Source: a virus
IMG/VR virus record: IMGVR_UViG_3300027833_000013
Span: 105,460 to 169,459 of that record
DNA: 64,000 bases
Strand: one strand, 5' to 3'
Shown here: positions 36,741 through 45,092 of the stretch, one piece after another
How positions within the stretch are numbered: the first letter of the stretch is position 1
How the letters are laid out: each line of letters opens with the position of its first letter
Program-made: the position numbers and the translations under genes
Notes under the pieces: generated by a model
Databases searched by the model: none
What the model was told of the DNA's origin: nothing
What the model saw: the letters and a program-made list of their open reading frames with translations, nothing else

Positions 36741-37784
36741 ATGGAATATAACGGAAATGAAGTTTTAAGAGTTACAAATCCACATATATGCATTTCGTGG
36801 TTAATGGGTAATTGGTGTAATTTTAAATGTGCATATTGTTTTGATCATGCTAATTTAGGAACGCACTATCCGCCTGTAGTAGATGATACACTTATAAAAA
36901 ATATTACTCATTTAGTAAAAGAAATACGTAAAGGCGATCCTGACAGACAAATACGATGGAACCTTACAGGAGGAGAGCCTACTGCACAAAAAGGTTTTGG
37001 AAAACTATTATCAGTTATGGCAGCCGCAGATGATAACAGTTATGTGAGTGTAGTTACAAACGGAACAAGACCTATTGCTTGGTGGGAAAAAAATATACAG
37101 TATGTGCATCGGCTTATTGTTTCAGTACATCCTGAATCTGATATTCAGCATACTATTAAATTACTAAAAGCAGTTAACGGAAAATGTCGCACTGTAACAT
37201 TTAGTGTAATGCTAGGATCTCAAAATTTTGATGATGCGATTGCAAAATATAAATCTTTAATGTTTACAACTGCACCAGAGTACGGTCTTTGTAATGTAGT
37301 AATTAATACACTTAGGCGCACATCAAGAAATGATGCATTTACTCCTTTAACACAGGAGCAACACGGCATAATAAAAAATTTAGTTGGAGAATATCTTGCT
37401 AAGAAAGATCGAAATACAACACCTCTAATAGAACAGCTACCAGAAGACCTTGTGCGTCGGACATTGATAACACCGCATACTATAGAAACTGAAGAAACCG
37501 GCGTTGAACGATTTTTTCCTGTGTCACAAAAAAATTCTTTAAAAGGAACATTTTCTGGCTATAAATGTTTAGCTCCGCAAGAATGGATTGAAATTGATGA
37601 GCGTGGAGAACTGGGCAGGTTATCGTGTAAGGCTCGTGTTGGTCCTAAGACTAATATTTTTGATCTAAATTTTGTTAAAGAATATAAAGCTCCAACACAT
37701 GAGATGACTTGTCGTACTTGGATGCCTGAGTGTAACTGTATTGGATTATTAGAAACTGGAAAATATTTACCATTGACTAACTAA
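36741..37784 (+). CDS. Radical SAM enzyme with C-terminal twitch-like domain (9)
   Basis: A protein of 347 residues. The ATG at 36741 has AAGGA at 36731-36735; an upstream in-frame start at 36693 would lie inside the previous gene. 'NWCNFKCAYCFDHANLG' holds CX3CX2C near 23-30 and 'WNLTGGEPTAQKGFGKL' the SAM site. 'RLIVSVHPESDIQHTIKLL' is the 'SxHPES' block also seen in the inverted gene at 38903. C-terminal cysteines: 'YKCLAPQEW', 'SCKARVGPKTNI', 'TCRTWMPECNC'. Confidence 0.82.
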   Translation: MEYNGNEVLRVTNPHICISWLMGNWCNFKCAYCFDHANLGTHYPPVVDDTLIKNITHLVKEIRKGDPDRQIRWNLTGGEPTAQKGFGKLLSVMAAADDNSYVSVVTNGTRPIAWWEKNIQYVHRLIVSVHPESDIQHTIKLLKAVNGKCRTVTFSVMLGSQNFDDAIAKYKSLMFTTAPEYGLCNVVINTLRRTSRNDAFTPLTQEQHGIIKNLVGEYLAKKDRNTTPLIEQLPEDLVRRTLITPHTIETEETGVERFFPVSQKNSLKGTFSGYKCLAPQEWIEIDERGELGRLSCKARVGPKTNIFDLNFVKEYKAPTHEMTCRTWMPECNCIGLLETGKYLPLTN

Positions 37785-37801
37785 ATAGAAGGTGCTATAA
37801 T
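37773..37801 (+). promoter_or_regulatory. Near-perfect internal sigma-70 promoter, possibly giving a leaderless mRNA
   Basis: TTGACT (37773-37778), a 17-nt spacer and TATAAT (37796-37801) are seen directly, overlapping the end of the preceding gene. The expected start point (about 37807-37808) coincides with the ATG of the next gene at 37807. Either the mRNA is leaderless or translation from read-through uses the AGAAGG at 37788-37793. Confidence 0.6.
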
Positions 37802-37806
37802 AAATT

Positions 37807-38922
37807 ATGAATGAAGATTTAAAATGGTCAAATTATGATTTTACTAAAATCCCTCTTAATGAGATTGTCTCTGTGGGGCAACGCACTCTGCTTTATCGCG
37901 ATCTATTTACTGTATCATGGCTCCTTGGAAGATTCTGTAACTACAAATGTTCCTACTGTTGGCCTTATGCAAGATCAGATCGTAAAGACCACAGACCTAC
38001 CGAGTTATGCTTGCGTACAGTGGATGAAATTAAACGTCAGGCCAGAGACAACGGCTTCAATTCTTTCCACTTCTCCTTGTCAGGAGGAGAGCCTACTTTC
38101 CATCCTGGATACTTGGATATATTAAAGCATCTTGCTGACGATGTTGATAACACTAATTATACTAGTGTGCATATGACAACAAACATGTCACGTAATATAA
38201 AGTGGCACGAGGAATATGTAGAAGCAGTTAAGCCGTTTCACCGTGCTAGTATAACTGCAAGTTTACACACAGAGCATGTAAACAGCATTGAGAAGATGCA
38301 AGACTTTGCAGATAAATTAATTTTCTGTCAAGAGCATGATGTACAGACTACTATTAATATGGTAATGGTACCAGACTGGTTTGAACGTGATTGGGAAAAT
38401 GCATTGTTCTTTCACGAGCAAGGCATAAACGTAACACTAAAGCCTCAAAGTGACCCTACAGCAAGCCGAGTAGTAGACGGGTATACAAAGGACAACTTAA
38501 AACGTTTGTACAACGGTATGCCGCAACGTGCGTATACAGAAACTATGCGTAAATGGGCAGGTCGTCCAAAGCCTACTTTTGAAATGCCTACAGATGTTGA
38601 AGGTAAAAACGATGCTAGTGTGCCTTGGCATATGCAAGTAGAGTTAAAAGATAAAGACGGTAAAAAGTACTACATGGACCAAGCAGAACGTTTTAATGCC
38701 TTTAATTTTAATAATTTCGAAGGATGGGCATGCAATGCCGGTTACAGCGGACTTATAATACGCGAGCCTGACGGTTCGGTAAAACGTAGTTATAGTTGCC
38801 ATGATGCGCCACTAGGCAACATCGAAACAGGGTTCGAACTGTTTAAGACACCTAAAACTTGTATCACTAAGAGTTGCGTAAGTTCGGCTGATTCAAAGAT
38901 ACCTAAACGTAAAATTTTGTAA
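37807..38922 (+). CDS. Radical SAM enzyme with C-terminal twitch-like domain (10), own promoter
   Basis: A protein of 371 residues. 'LLGRFCNYKCSYCWPYARSD' holds CX3CX2C near 44-51 and 'FSLSGGEPTFHPGYLDI' the SAM site. The C-terminus 'GWACNAGYSGLIIREPDGSV', 'SYSCHDAPLGNIETG' and 'TCITKSCVSS' is the same auxiliary domain as in the gene at 27632. The first ~320 bases use C- and G-ending codons (CTC, CTG, TCC, GTC) far more than the rest of this gene and the island, suggesting a recombined segment. It ends overlapping the inverted gene by 20 nt. Confidence 0.83.
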   Translation: MNEDLKWSNYDFTKIPLNEIVSVGQRTLLYRDLFTVSWLLGRFCNYKCSYCWPYARSDRKDHRPTELCLRTVDEIKRQARDNGFNSFHFSLSGGEPTFHPGYLDILKHLADDVDNTNYTSVHMTTNMSRNIKWHEEYVEAVKPFHRASITASLHTEHVNSIEKMQDFADKLIFCQEHDVQTTINMVMVPDWFERDWENALFFHEQGINVTLKPQSDPTASRVVDGYTKDNLKRLYNGMPQRAYTETMRKWAGRPKPTFEMPTDVEGKNDASVPWHMQVELKDKDGKKYYMDQAERFNAFNFNNFEGWACNAGYSGLIIREPDGSVKRSYSCHDAPLGNIETGFELFKTPKTCITKSCVSSADSKIPKRKIL

Positions 38923-39907
38923 TCATTATTTCTTCTGCTACGTGACATTGTTCTTGTAAGCAAGTTGTTGTAGTGTCCTTAAATAAAGGAATGTTGTCTA
39001 CAAAAATATTACCAATAGTTCCTTCATTACTGCATACACCGTGTTTCATCCTGCCGTCGGCTTCGATAAGTAATTTACGTTTTACAACCTCACACTGCCA
39101 TCCTTTAAACTTATTCATTCCGTTTGCAATAAACTGTGATATAGGCATCTTTTCAACACCGTGTTTAGTTTCTAGTAATACGTCAGGCAAATAATCTTGT
39201 GAATTATCTTCAAGTTGATTTAAATAAGAAAGTTCTTCTTTAGTAAAGTATCCATCATTGCCGATAGATTGCTTATACCCTTTTAAATACCTACTTGACT
39301 CATATGGTTGATTAAATGTTTTTGTTTCTTTATTGTATAAAGGAAATACCGGTAACTTTACAGTTGGGATATTGTGCTTTAATAACTCGTGTTCTAGTTG
39401 TTCTACTTTATGAAATAAGTTTTTTACAAGCATTGCTCTAATTTCAACATCGCCGCCTGCCGCTTTAATCATTACAGCAAGGTTTACAATAGTCTCTATA
39501 TCAGCAGACTCGGGATGAAAACTTATTTTCATTTCTAAATTTTTAAATGAGAATGTATCTCTACATTTTTCATACATCTTTATAGGCATGCTTCCGTTAG
39601 TAAACATCATAATATGAAAATTGTTATTAGACAGATATTTTAACCATTTATCAATATTAGGTATCAAGAATGGCTCACCTCCTGTAATAACAATCATTGT
39701 TTCTTTATCTAATGGAATTGCATTACGTAATTTTTTAGAAGCGTTAATTAATGCATCAATTGACGGAATTTTCTTCTTATTAATTGCTATATGATTGCTA
39801 GGACTACAATAGCTACAATCGTAATTACACATGTCAACAGGACGCCATTGTACCGTGTAATCAGTATTCCATTTTTCTAGATATAATTTAGAGAAGTTCA
39901 TACACAT
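38903..39907 (-). CDS. Radical SAM enzyme with C-terminal twitch-like domain, inverted (11)
   Basis: A protein of 334 residues, the only minus-strand gene in the island. The ATG at 39907 is preceded by AAGGTGGA. 'PVDMCNYDCSYCSPSNHI' holds CX3CX2C near 27-34, 'VITGGEPFLIPNIDKWLKYL' the SAM site, and 'MKISFHPESADIETIVNL' the 'SFHPES' block. The C-terminus 'GWQCEVVKRKLLIEADGRM', 'GVCSNEGTIGNI' and 'TCLQEQCHVAE' matches the C-terminal auxiliary domain of its relatives. It converges with the preceding gene (20-nt overlap) and diverges from the next, so it must have its own promoter. Confidence 0.82.
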   Translation of the reverse strand: MCMNFSKLYLEKWNTDYTVQWRPVDMCNYDCSYCSPSNHIAINKKKIPSIDALINASKKLRNAIPLDKETMIVITGGEPFLIPNIDKWLKYLSNNNFHIMMFTNGSMPIKMYEKCRDTFSFKNLEMKISFHPESADIETIVNLAVMIKAAGGDVEIRAMLVKNLFHKVEQLEHELLKHNIPTVKLPVFPLYNKETKTFNQPYESSRYLKGYKQSIGNDGYFTKEELSYLNQLEDNSQDYLPDVLLETKHGVEKMPISQFIANGMNKFKGWQCEVVKRKLLIEADGRMKHGVCSNEGTIGNIFVDNIPLFKDTTTTCLQEQCHVAEEIMITKFYV

Positions 39908-39922
39908 AGTTATCCACCTTTA

Positions 39923-39949
39923 TTGTTACACTTTGCTATATGTGATAAT
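39923..39949 (+). promoter_or_regulatory. Possible extended -10 promoter in the divergent gap
   Basis: The 49-nt gap between the inverted radical SAM gene and the next plus-strand ATG holds TTGTTA (39923-39928) and, 15 nt further, GATAAT (39944-39949) preceded by TGT, an extended -10 form. A promoter is expected here because the upstream gene is inverted. The start point would fall at or just before the ATG at 39957. Confidence 0.35.
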
Positions 39950-39956
39950 TATTAGT

Positions 39957-40580
39957 ATGCATAACTTATATTCTTCACTTACACAGTACGGTACTCAGAT
40001 AGCTCTTAGATCTAAAGAACAATTCCCTTCGGTGCAATATGTCAAATGGACTGAAGAAAATTTTAAATACGTAAAATATAATCCAAGAAATAGTTTTAAT
40101 AGATGGGGACTTAGTCTTACTAGCTACGATGGCGGCTTGTCGGGTATTCCAGATCTTGACAGTTTACATCAGTATAACCTAGAAAATAACACAACTATCG
40201 AAGAATCAGAGTTTAATATTCCAACCCCTGCGTACTTAGATAACTATCACATACAAGAATTTTTAAAGCCTTATAGCAAGTATATGTACAGAACGCATAT
40301 ACTTAAACTAGATCCAGGTGGATTCTTTCCACAACATAGAGATTTTAGAGGTAGCAATTTTAATAGTGTACGGCTTATATCTCCGCTAAAGAACCACTGT
40401 ACGTTTATTATGGATAACAAAGTGCTTAACTGGGAAAAAGGATGGCTATATTTTCTAGACACTGCAAAAGTACATTCACTATTTAACACGCAAACAAAGC
40501 CAAGTTATTGGTTAGTAGCTAATATAGATTTAAATGAGGAATCGTTTAATATTATAACAGATAATTTTGATAGAAGATAA
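39957..40580 (+). CDS. 2OG-Fe(II)-dioxygenase-like protein (2), Asp/Asn-hydroxylase type
   Basis: A protein of 207 residues from the ATG at 39957; an upstream TTG at 39933 is less likely because it lies in the promoter gap. 'THILKLDPGGFFPQHRDFRG' carries H-R-D as the iron motif in the context 'L-x-P-G-G-x-x-x-x-H-x-D', as in aspartyl/asparaginyl beta-hydroxylase-like proteins. 'TAKVHSLFN' near 175 gives the distal His. By recall such proteins are common in marine T4-like phages. Confidence 0.6.
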   Translation: MHNLYSSLTQYGTQIALRSKEQFPSVQYVKWTEENFKYVKYNPRNSFNRWGLSLTSYDGGLSGIPDLDSLHQYNLENNTTIEESEFNIPTPAYLDNYHIQEFLKPYSKYMYRTHILKLDPGGFFPQHRDFRGSNFNSVRLISPLKNHCTFIMDNKVLNWEKGWLYFLDTAKVHSLFNTQTKPSYWLVANIDLNEESFNIITDNFDRR

Positions 40581-41131
40581 TGAAAATAGAAGTAATAAAA
40601 GACAAACACCTTAGTATGCTCCAACAGTTTTGCAACCAATGTGCAGAATTGCAATATGAAAATAATAAATCTTTAACAGCTATGAAACTATTGTGGTGCA
40701 AAGATTGGGGTGAATATTTTTGTGCAATTAAAGATAACAAAATAATAGCAGTAGCAGGCTGTCACCCATTGCCAGAAGTAGGCCCTAAGGCCTGGCGTAT
40801 AATGTTTAGAGGATGCGAACTACCCCAAACTGATACATTTAAGGGACTAGGCAAAGGCGATTGGAATAGTATTACACAACGTGAAATGATTCCTAAGTTT
40901 ATCGAATGGTGCCCAAGTGACCAACTATACATTACTACTAACACATATCATGAACATTCAAATGGCAAAGCATCGCGCAATCATCGACTGATGGGGTTAC
41001 TTGCAAAGCAAAAAATACTTGACAAGCACAGTGAAATGATGTTATACTATACAGAACAGACTGTCTGGAAATTAAATATTCAAGAATATACTAGGCGTAG
41101 AAGTTTGTTGAAAGGAAACTATGTGGTTTAA
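40580..41131 (+). CDS. Possible GNAT-type acetyltransferase
   Basis: A protein of 183 residues. 'IEVIKDKHLSMLQQFCNQCA' could be the N-terminal strand-helix of a GNAT fold, and 'YFCAIKDNKIIAVAGCHPLP' the two central strands with the bulge. The acetyl-CoA loop (R/Q-x-x-G-x-G/A) is not clear; 'HRLMGLLAKQ' is the nearest candidate. The start overlaps the previous stop (TAATG) and the end overlaps the next gene by 11 nt. I would not exclude an unrelated phage protein. Confidence 0.42.
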   Translation: MKIEVIKDKHLSMLQQFCNQCAELQYENNKSLTAMKLLWCKDWGEYFCAIKDNKIIAVAGCHPLPEVGPKAWRIMFRGCELPQTDTFKGLGKGDWNSITQREMIPKFIEWCPSDQLYITTNTYHEHSNGKASRNHRLMGLLAKQKILDKHSEMMLYYTEQTVWKLNIQEYTRRRSLLKGNYVV

Positions 41132-41378
41132 TCTTAAACATTTACAAGAAGCAAAAACAAAAGCTGGCAAACCTAACGCAGGATACTGGTGGCACTTTAA
41201 ACTTGCTATAATGGAATTTTTCTTTCTATTATTTGTTTGTATTGGAAGCCTAATACATGCAATTTTTCCTTGGGTTCTTGATTTTAAATTATTAGAATGG
41301 CGAATTGCTAGGCTAAAACAACTTAAAAAGAAATTACCAGATGACCCACAACTAAAGAAGGTACACTTTGATGACTAA
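41121..41378 (+). CDS. Small membrane protein (DUF6356-like)
   Basis: A protein of 85 residues. 'LAIMEFFFLLFVCIGSLIHA' (about residues 29-48), followed by 'IFPWVLDF', is a clear membrane segment flanked by a basic N-terminal and a Lys/Arg-rich C-terminal tail. The pattern 'WWHFKLA...HAIFPW' recalls small proteins of the DUF6356 family, known from T4-like cyanophages. It is the only obvious membrane protein in the island and could anchor one of the enzymes. The ATG has AAAGGA upstream. Confidence 0.5.
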   Translation: MWFNLKHLQEAKTKAGKPNAGYWWHFKLAIMEFFFLLFVCIGSLIHAIFPWVLDFKLLEWRIARLKQLKKKLPDDPQLKKVHFDD

Positions 41379-42207
41379 TGTATTAGACTTAATAGCATAC
41401 AGAGATGGTGAATACAAACCATTGCGAGAAATTGGCCCTAGTATATTAGATTTTGGATTTATTCATTGTGATGCTACATATGATGTTATGCCTGTTTATA
41501 ACGGCAAAGCATTTTGTTATGATAGACATTCAACAAGATTTGAAAACAGTGCAAAACGTTATGGACTAGAGTTGCCAGATGTAGATAGATTATCCATTGT
41601 TAAAGAACTTAAAAAACTAAATGATGTTACAGACGCATTTGTTTGGTTTCTTGTATGGAGAGGCGCACCGCCAAGCGGCAATCCTAGAGATATAAAAAAC
41701 TGTCCAATACATTTTGCTATGTATATCAAGCCAAGTTATCCTATTGCAGATAATCCAATTGTAACTTTACATTTAGATACAAATACAAACAGAGTCAGCG
41801 ATGATTACTATGGACAAGAATATAAAAACATGGCTTGGCTTGACTTAACAATGAGCCAACGCAATAAACCAAAAGATGCAGACACAACTATTCTTGTAGA
41901 TGTAGACGGTAATGTTACCGAAGGACCTGGATTTAATGTTGGCATAGTATCTAACGGAGTTATATACACAGCAGATAAGAATGTTCTCAAAGGCATTACA
42001 ATGACAGTGGTAGAAGATATCGCAAGGGATAATGGCATCATGTTTTGTAGGTTACCAATTTCACAAGAACAGTTTAACAACGCAAACGAAGTGTTTATAA
42101 CTAGTTCGAGTGGTGGTGTAACAGCAACGCAAAAGTCTGGACCTGTTACTGAACTTCTTATTAACAGGTACAAAGACAAAATGGAAGAGTATGGAACCGT
42201 ATTATAA
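41371..42207 (+). CDS. Class IV (branched-chain/D-amino-acid type) PLP aminotransferase
   Basis: A protein of 278 residues, the usual size of the family. 'LDFGFIHCDATYDVMPVYNG' with 'DRHSTRF' is the conserved start, 'EYKNMAWLDLTMSQ' carries the likely Schiff-base Lys (152), 'GNVTEGPGFNVGIV' the Glu loop, and 'VLKGITMTVVEDIARDNGI' the phosphate-binding block. Members transfer amino groups between 2-oxo acids or lyase-cleave aminodeoxychorismate. The ATG at 41371 overlaps the preceding stop by 8 nt. Its place before a halogenase and an adenylating enzyme suggests amino acid handling. Confidence 0.82.
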   Translation: MTNVLDLIAYRDGEYKPLREIGPSILDFGFIHCDATYDVMPVYNGKAFCYDRHSTRFENSAKRYGLELPDVDRLSIVKELKKLNDVTDAFVWFLVWRGAPPSGNPRDIKNCPIHFAMYIKPSYPIADNPIVTLHLDTNTNRVSDDYYGQEYKNMAWLDLTMSQRNKPKDADTTILVDVDGNVTEGPGFNVGIVSNGVIYTADKNVLKGITMTVVEDIARDNGIMFCRLPISQEQFNNANEVFITSSSGGVTATQKSGPVTELLINRYKDKMEEYGTVL

Positions 42208-42691
42208 ACTTGTACCATACGCAATTAGTGATCAGACAAAGCAAGAGTTATTAGATATAGCTCTTGCTCCTGATACATTTGTGGATATAAGCTATAAAAT
42301 AAGTTTCTTTAAATTACCTAGTACACTACAAAGATTTAATACTACTGGATTAAATTGCGTATGTCAACTGCTACGTGTTTCTGAATCTGGTAGCACTATA
42401 CATAAAGATCGTAATAGGTACAACGAATACGATAATCAGTATATGCCTCGACATACTGTAATTAGTTTTGCATTAACTAACAATTGTGGAGAGACACATT
42501 TCTATGACGACAATAAGAACTTTGTAACCAGTATAGATTATGCAGGCCACGGCGCTATATTAAATACTGGAGAACATTACCATAACGTTCACTTTACAGA
42601 AGATAACAATACTAGAATAGTATTTCAATTATGTTTTGAAGAAAGATTTAGTGAAGTATGTAACTTATATAATAAAGGAATTGTAATATGA
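42191..42691 (+). CDS. 2OG-Fe(II)-dioxygenase-like protein (3)
   Basis: A protein of 166 residues. 'CQLLRVSESGSTIHKDRNRY' holds H-x-D near residue 71, 'HTVISFALTNNCGETHFYDD' the central strands, 'EHYHNVHF' near 130 the distal His and 'NTRIVFQLCFEE' the Arg. The gene overlaps the aminotransferase stop by 17 nt and the halogenase start by 4 nt, placing it in the middle of the amino-acid-type enzymes. A hydroxylase acting on the same substrate is plausible. Confidence 0.58.
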   Translation: MEPYYKLVPYAISDQTKQELLDIALAPDTFVDISYKISFFKLPSTLQRFNTTGLNCVCQLLRVSESGSTIHKDRNRYNEYDNQYMPRHTVISFALTNNCGETHFYDDNKNFVTSIDYAGHGAILNTGEHYHNVHFTEDNNTRIVFQLCFEERFSEVCNLYNKGIVI

Positions 42692-44055
42692 AAAAGATTA
42701 TAATAGTCGGCGGTGGATCCGCCGCTTGGGCATCAGCATACCAAATTTTACGTAGCGAGTCGGTTGACGAAATACAAGTTATTCACAGTGGTACAGTTCC
42801 TATTATTGGAACAGGGGAAGGAGCAACTGGTTCTTTAGATGATATAATCCTTAAAGGAGACCATAAAGAGTTTTTAGAAAAAACTAACTCTACAGTTAAG
42901 CTAGGGATACTTTTTGAAAACTGGCAAGGCAACGGCACTAAGTTTAACAAATATGTAGATGCCTGGCATTATGATGCTATAAGAGGTGGCGCCGGAAAAG
43001 ACATAGACGTTATGTATAAAATACTTGACGAAGGCATAGACACCGACGATGTTAGTATTAATGCTTTTTTAATGAAGCATAAACTACAAGACTTTGAAGA
43101 AGTTAAACGACATACATTTCACTTTGATGGTAAGAATGTAGGACAATTTTTTAAAGATCGTTGTCTTGCTAGTAACAAAGTAACTAGTATAATAGATACC
43201 ATTACTGATATAGAAGTTAATAATGGAAAAGTGATTAGTTTACATGGTGAGAAAGATTCATATATAGCAGATTTTTATATTGACTCAACTGGATTTAGAA
43301 GATTATTTGCATCCTTTATTAAGCATGAATTTGAACCTTACGAAGAGTGGCTAGATATAAATGCCGCTGTTCCGTTTCTTCTTCCAGCAAAGAAGCAAGC
43401 ATATACAGTTTCAAGAGCAATGAAGAATGGTTGGATGTGGGAAGTTCCTAAAACAAATAACTTAGGTTCTGGCTATAACTACAGCACTAAGCATATCTCA
43501 TCAGATGAAGTAATTGCTGAAGCACAGGAATATCTTGGACACAATATTAAACCGATTAAAGTAGTTGAATACACTAGTGGGTGTTATAAAAAAACTGCTG
43601 GTCCTAATTATGCATTTATTGGACTAAGTGCAGGTTTTATAGAACCACTTGAAGCAACAGCATTACATTGTAGCATTTATAGTGCAGAAGAATTAATAAA
43701 ATACTTTAAAGGTGAAAAAACATTAGATCAATACAATGATTATGTATACGAAATGGTAACTGACTTTAGAGACTTCACAATATTGCATTACAGGATGGCA
43801 ACAAGAAATGATACAAAATTTTGGCAAGATCAAAAGAAGAAACCTATCCCAGAAAAGTTACAAGAGCAAATTAAACTATTTGAAAATGGAAGTTTAGAGT
43901 GTCTGTACAATACAACACACATATACTTTATGTTTCAAACATCAGTTGGATTCAATTTTATTAAAAAGCCAAAAGTATTTGACTATGATAAAACTATTGA
44001 AATACCAACATTAGATGCTATAAACAGAATTAAACAAAAACACAATGTGGAATAA
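42688..44055 (+). CDS. Tryptophan-halogenase-like flavin-dependent enzyme
   Basis: A protein of 455 residues. 'GGGSAAWASA' (8-17) is the FAD motif of the family, Lys71 in 'STVKLGILFENW' lies where the catalytic Lys of PrnA/RebH is, 'GWMWEVP' at 248-254 fits the family's W-x-W-x-I/V-P motif, and 'GFIEPLEAT' near 320 is the conserved active-site loop. It is ~60-80 residues shorter than PrnA. Halogenase-like genes of this kind are known from marine phages, but their substrates are not. It would need reduced FAD from a reductase; the nitroreductase-like proteins or host enzymes could supply it. Confidence 0.82.
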   Translation: MKKIIIVGGGSAAWASAYQILRSESVDEIQVIHSGTVPIIGTGEGATGSLDDIILKGDHKEFLEKTNSTVKLGILFENWQGNGTKFNKYVDAWHYDAIRGGAGKDIDVMYKILDEGIDTDDVSINAFLMKHKLQDFEEVKRHTFHFDGKNVGQFFKDRCLASNKVTSIIDTITDIEVNNGKVISLHGEKDSYIADFYIDSTGFRRLFASFIKHEFEPYEEWLDINAAVPFLLPAKKQAYTVSRAMKNGWMWEVPKTNNLGSGYNYSTKHISSDEVIAEAQEYLGHNIKPIKVVEYTSGCYKKTAGPNYAFIGLSAGFIEPLEATALHCSIYSAEELIKYFKGEKTLDQYNDYVYEMVTDFRDFTILHYRMATRNDTKFWQDQKKKPIPEKLQEQIKLFENGSLECLYNTTHIYFMFQTSVGFNFIKKPKVFDYDKTIEIPTLDAINRIKQKHNVE

Positions 44056-44060
44056 TCTGT

Positions 44061-45092
44061 ATGAAAATTAAACACAATATTAAATTAGATTTTAGTGATG
44101 TTCTTATTGAACCGAAAGCAAGCAGTGTTCCGCTTACACGTAAAAGTGTTGACATTGAAATAGATTGGTTAGGTACTACTGCAACTCCTGTAATAGTATC
44201 AAACATGCTTAGTACTGGTACTTACAAAATTGCAAATATGCTTACTCCGTTACGTGTCTTTACGTTCTTACATAAAGAATATACTGCTGAACAGCATATT
44301 ACAGAGTTAGAAAAAATGCAAGACAGAAAGTTCATTGCTATTACAAGTGGTGTACAAAGTTGGGATAAAGAAAAAACAATTGAAGTAGTTTCTAAATTTC
44401 CTGACATAGGAATAATTAATGTCGACATTGCAAATGTGTATGCTAATATAGACGGCATGATTAAAACTATTAAACTATACAGAGAAAAATTTCCACATAT
44501 AAAAATTAGTGCAGGCAATATAGCAACGGGTGAACCTATTAAAGTATTAGCCGATGCCGGCGCAAATTTTATTAAGGTAGGAGTAGGTAGTGGAGCCGCT
44601 TGTAGGACACGTTCAGAAGTTGGCACTGGCATACCTCAACTAAGTGCTATTATGGATTGCTATGAAGAAGCTGTTAAATATAGCGTCGAAATTATTTCAG
44701 ACGGAGGATGTGTTACTGCCGGAGATGTTTGCAAAGCAATTGGCGCCGGAGCCAAAATGGTAATGGTAGCTGGCATGGTATCTAAGTCAGAAGAGTGTGA
44801 TAATATTGTAGAAATAGATGGTAAAAAATATGTAAACTTTTATGGGTTAGGCAGTACAACTATGTATAACCGAACAAAACCAACAGAACAAGAGTATAGA
44901 CCTAACGAAGGCAGAGACTTGCTAATACCGTGTAAAGGGTCTATTACAAGCGTTATACAGCAGATACAAGGCGGTTTACGTAGTGTATGCACTTATGTAG
45001 GTGCAGAACATATAGATCAATTACACAAACGTACAGTGTTTGTACGTGTAAATAATCAAATAAACAATAGTTTAGCAAGATATGAACAATGA
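44061..45092 (+). CDS. guaC: GMP reductase (IMPDH/GMPR family)
   Basis: A protein of 343 residues, matching GuaC length. 'LDFSDVLIEPKASSVPLTRK' is the family start, 'VDIANVYANID' and 'KISAGNIATGEP' are barrel strands, 'VGVGSGAACRTRSEVGTGIP' the catalytic Cys loop followed by 'QLSAIMDC', and 'IISDGGCVTAGDVCKAIGAG' the phosphate site. GuaC reduces GMP to IMP with NADPH. No CBS domains are present, which favours GMP reductase over IMP dehydrogenase. A role in nucleotide pools during infection, or in balancing guanine use by DNA modification, is inferred. Confidence 0.8.
   Translation: MKIKHNIKLDFSDVLIEPKASSVPLTRKSVDIEIDWLGTTATPVIVSNMLSTGTYKIANMLTPLRVFTFLHKEYTAEQHITELEKMQDRKFIAITSGVQSWDKEKTIEVVSKFPDIGIINVDIANVYANIDGMIKTIKLYREKFPHIKISAGNIATGEPIKVLADAGANFIKVGVGSGAACRTRSEVGTGIPQLSAIMDCYEEAVKYSVEIISDGGCVTAGDVCKAIGAGAKMVMVAGMVSKSEECDNIVEIDGKKYVNFYGLGSTTMYNRTKPTEQEYRPNEGRDLLIPCKGSITSVIQQIQGGLRSVCTYVGAEHIDQLHKRTVFVRVNNQINNSLARYEQ

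Noticed and set aside
37835-38125. A 96-codon plus-strand frame overlapping the 5' part of the radical SAM gene at 37807
   Set aside because: It arises from the unusual codon use of this stretch; the overlapped frame encodes a conserved CX3CX2C enzyme.
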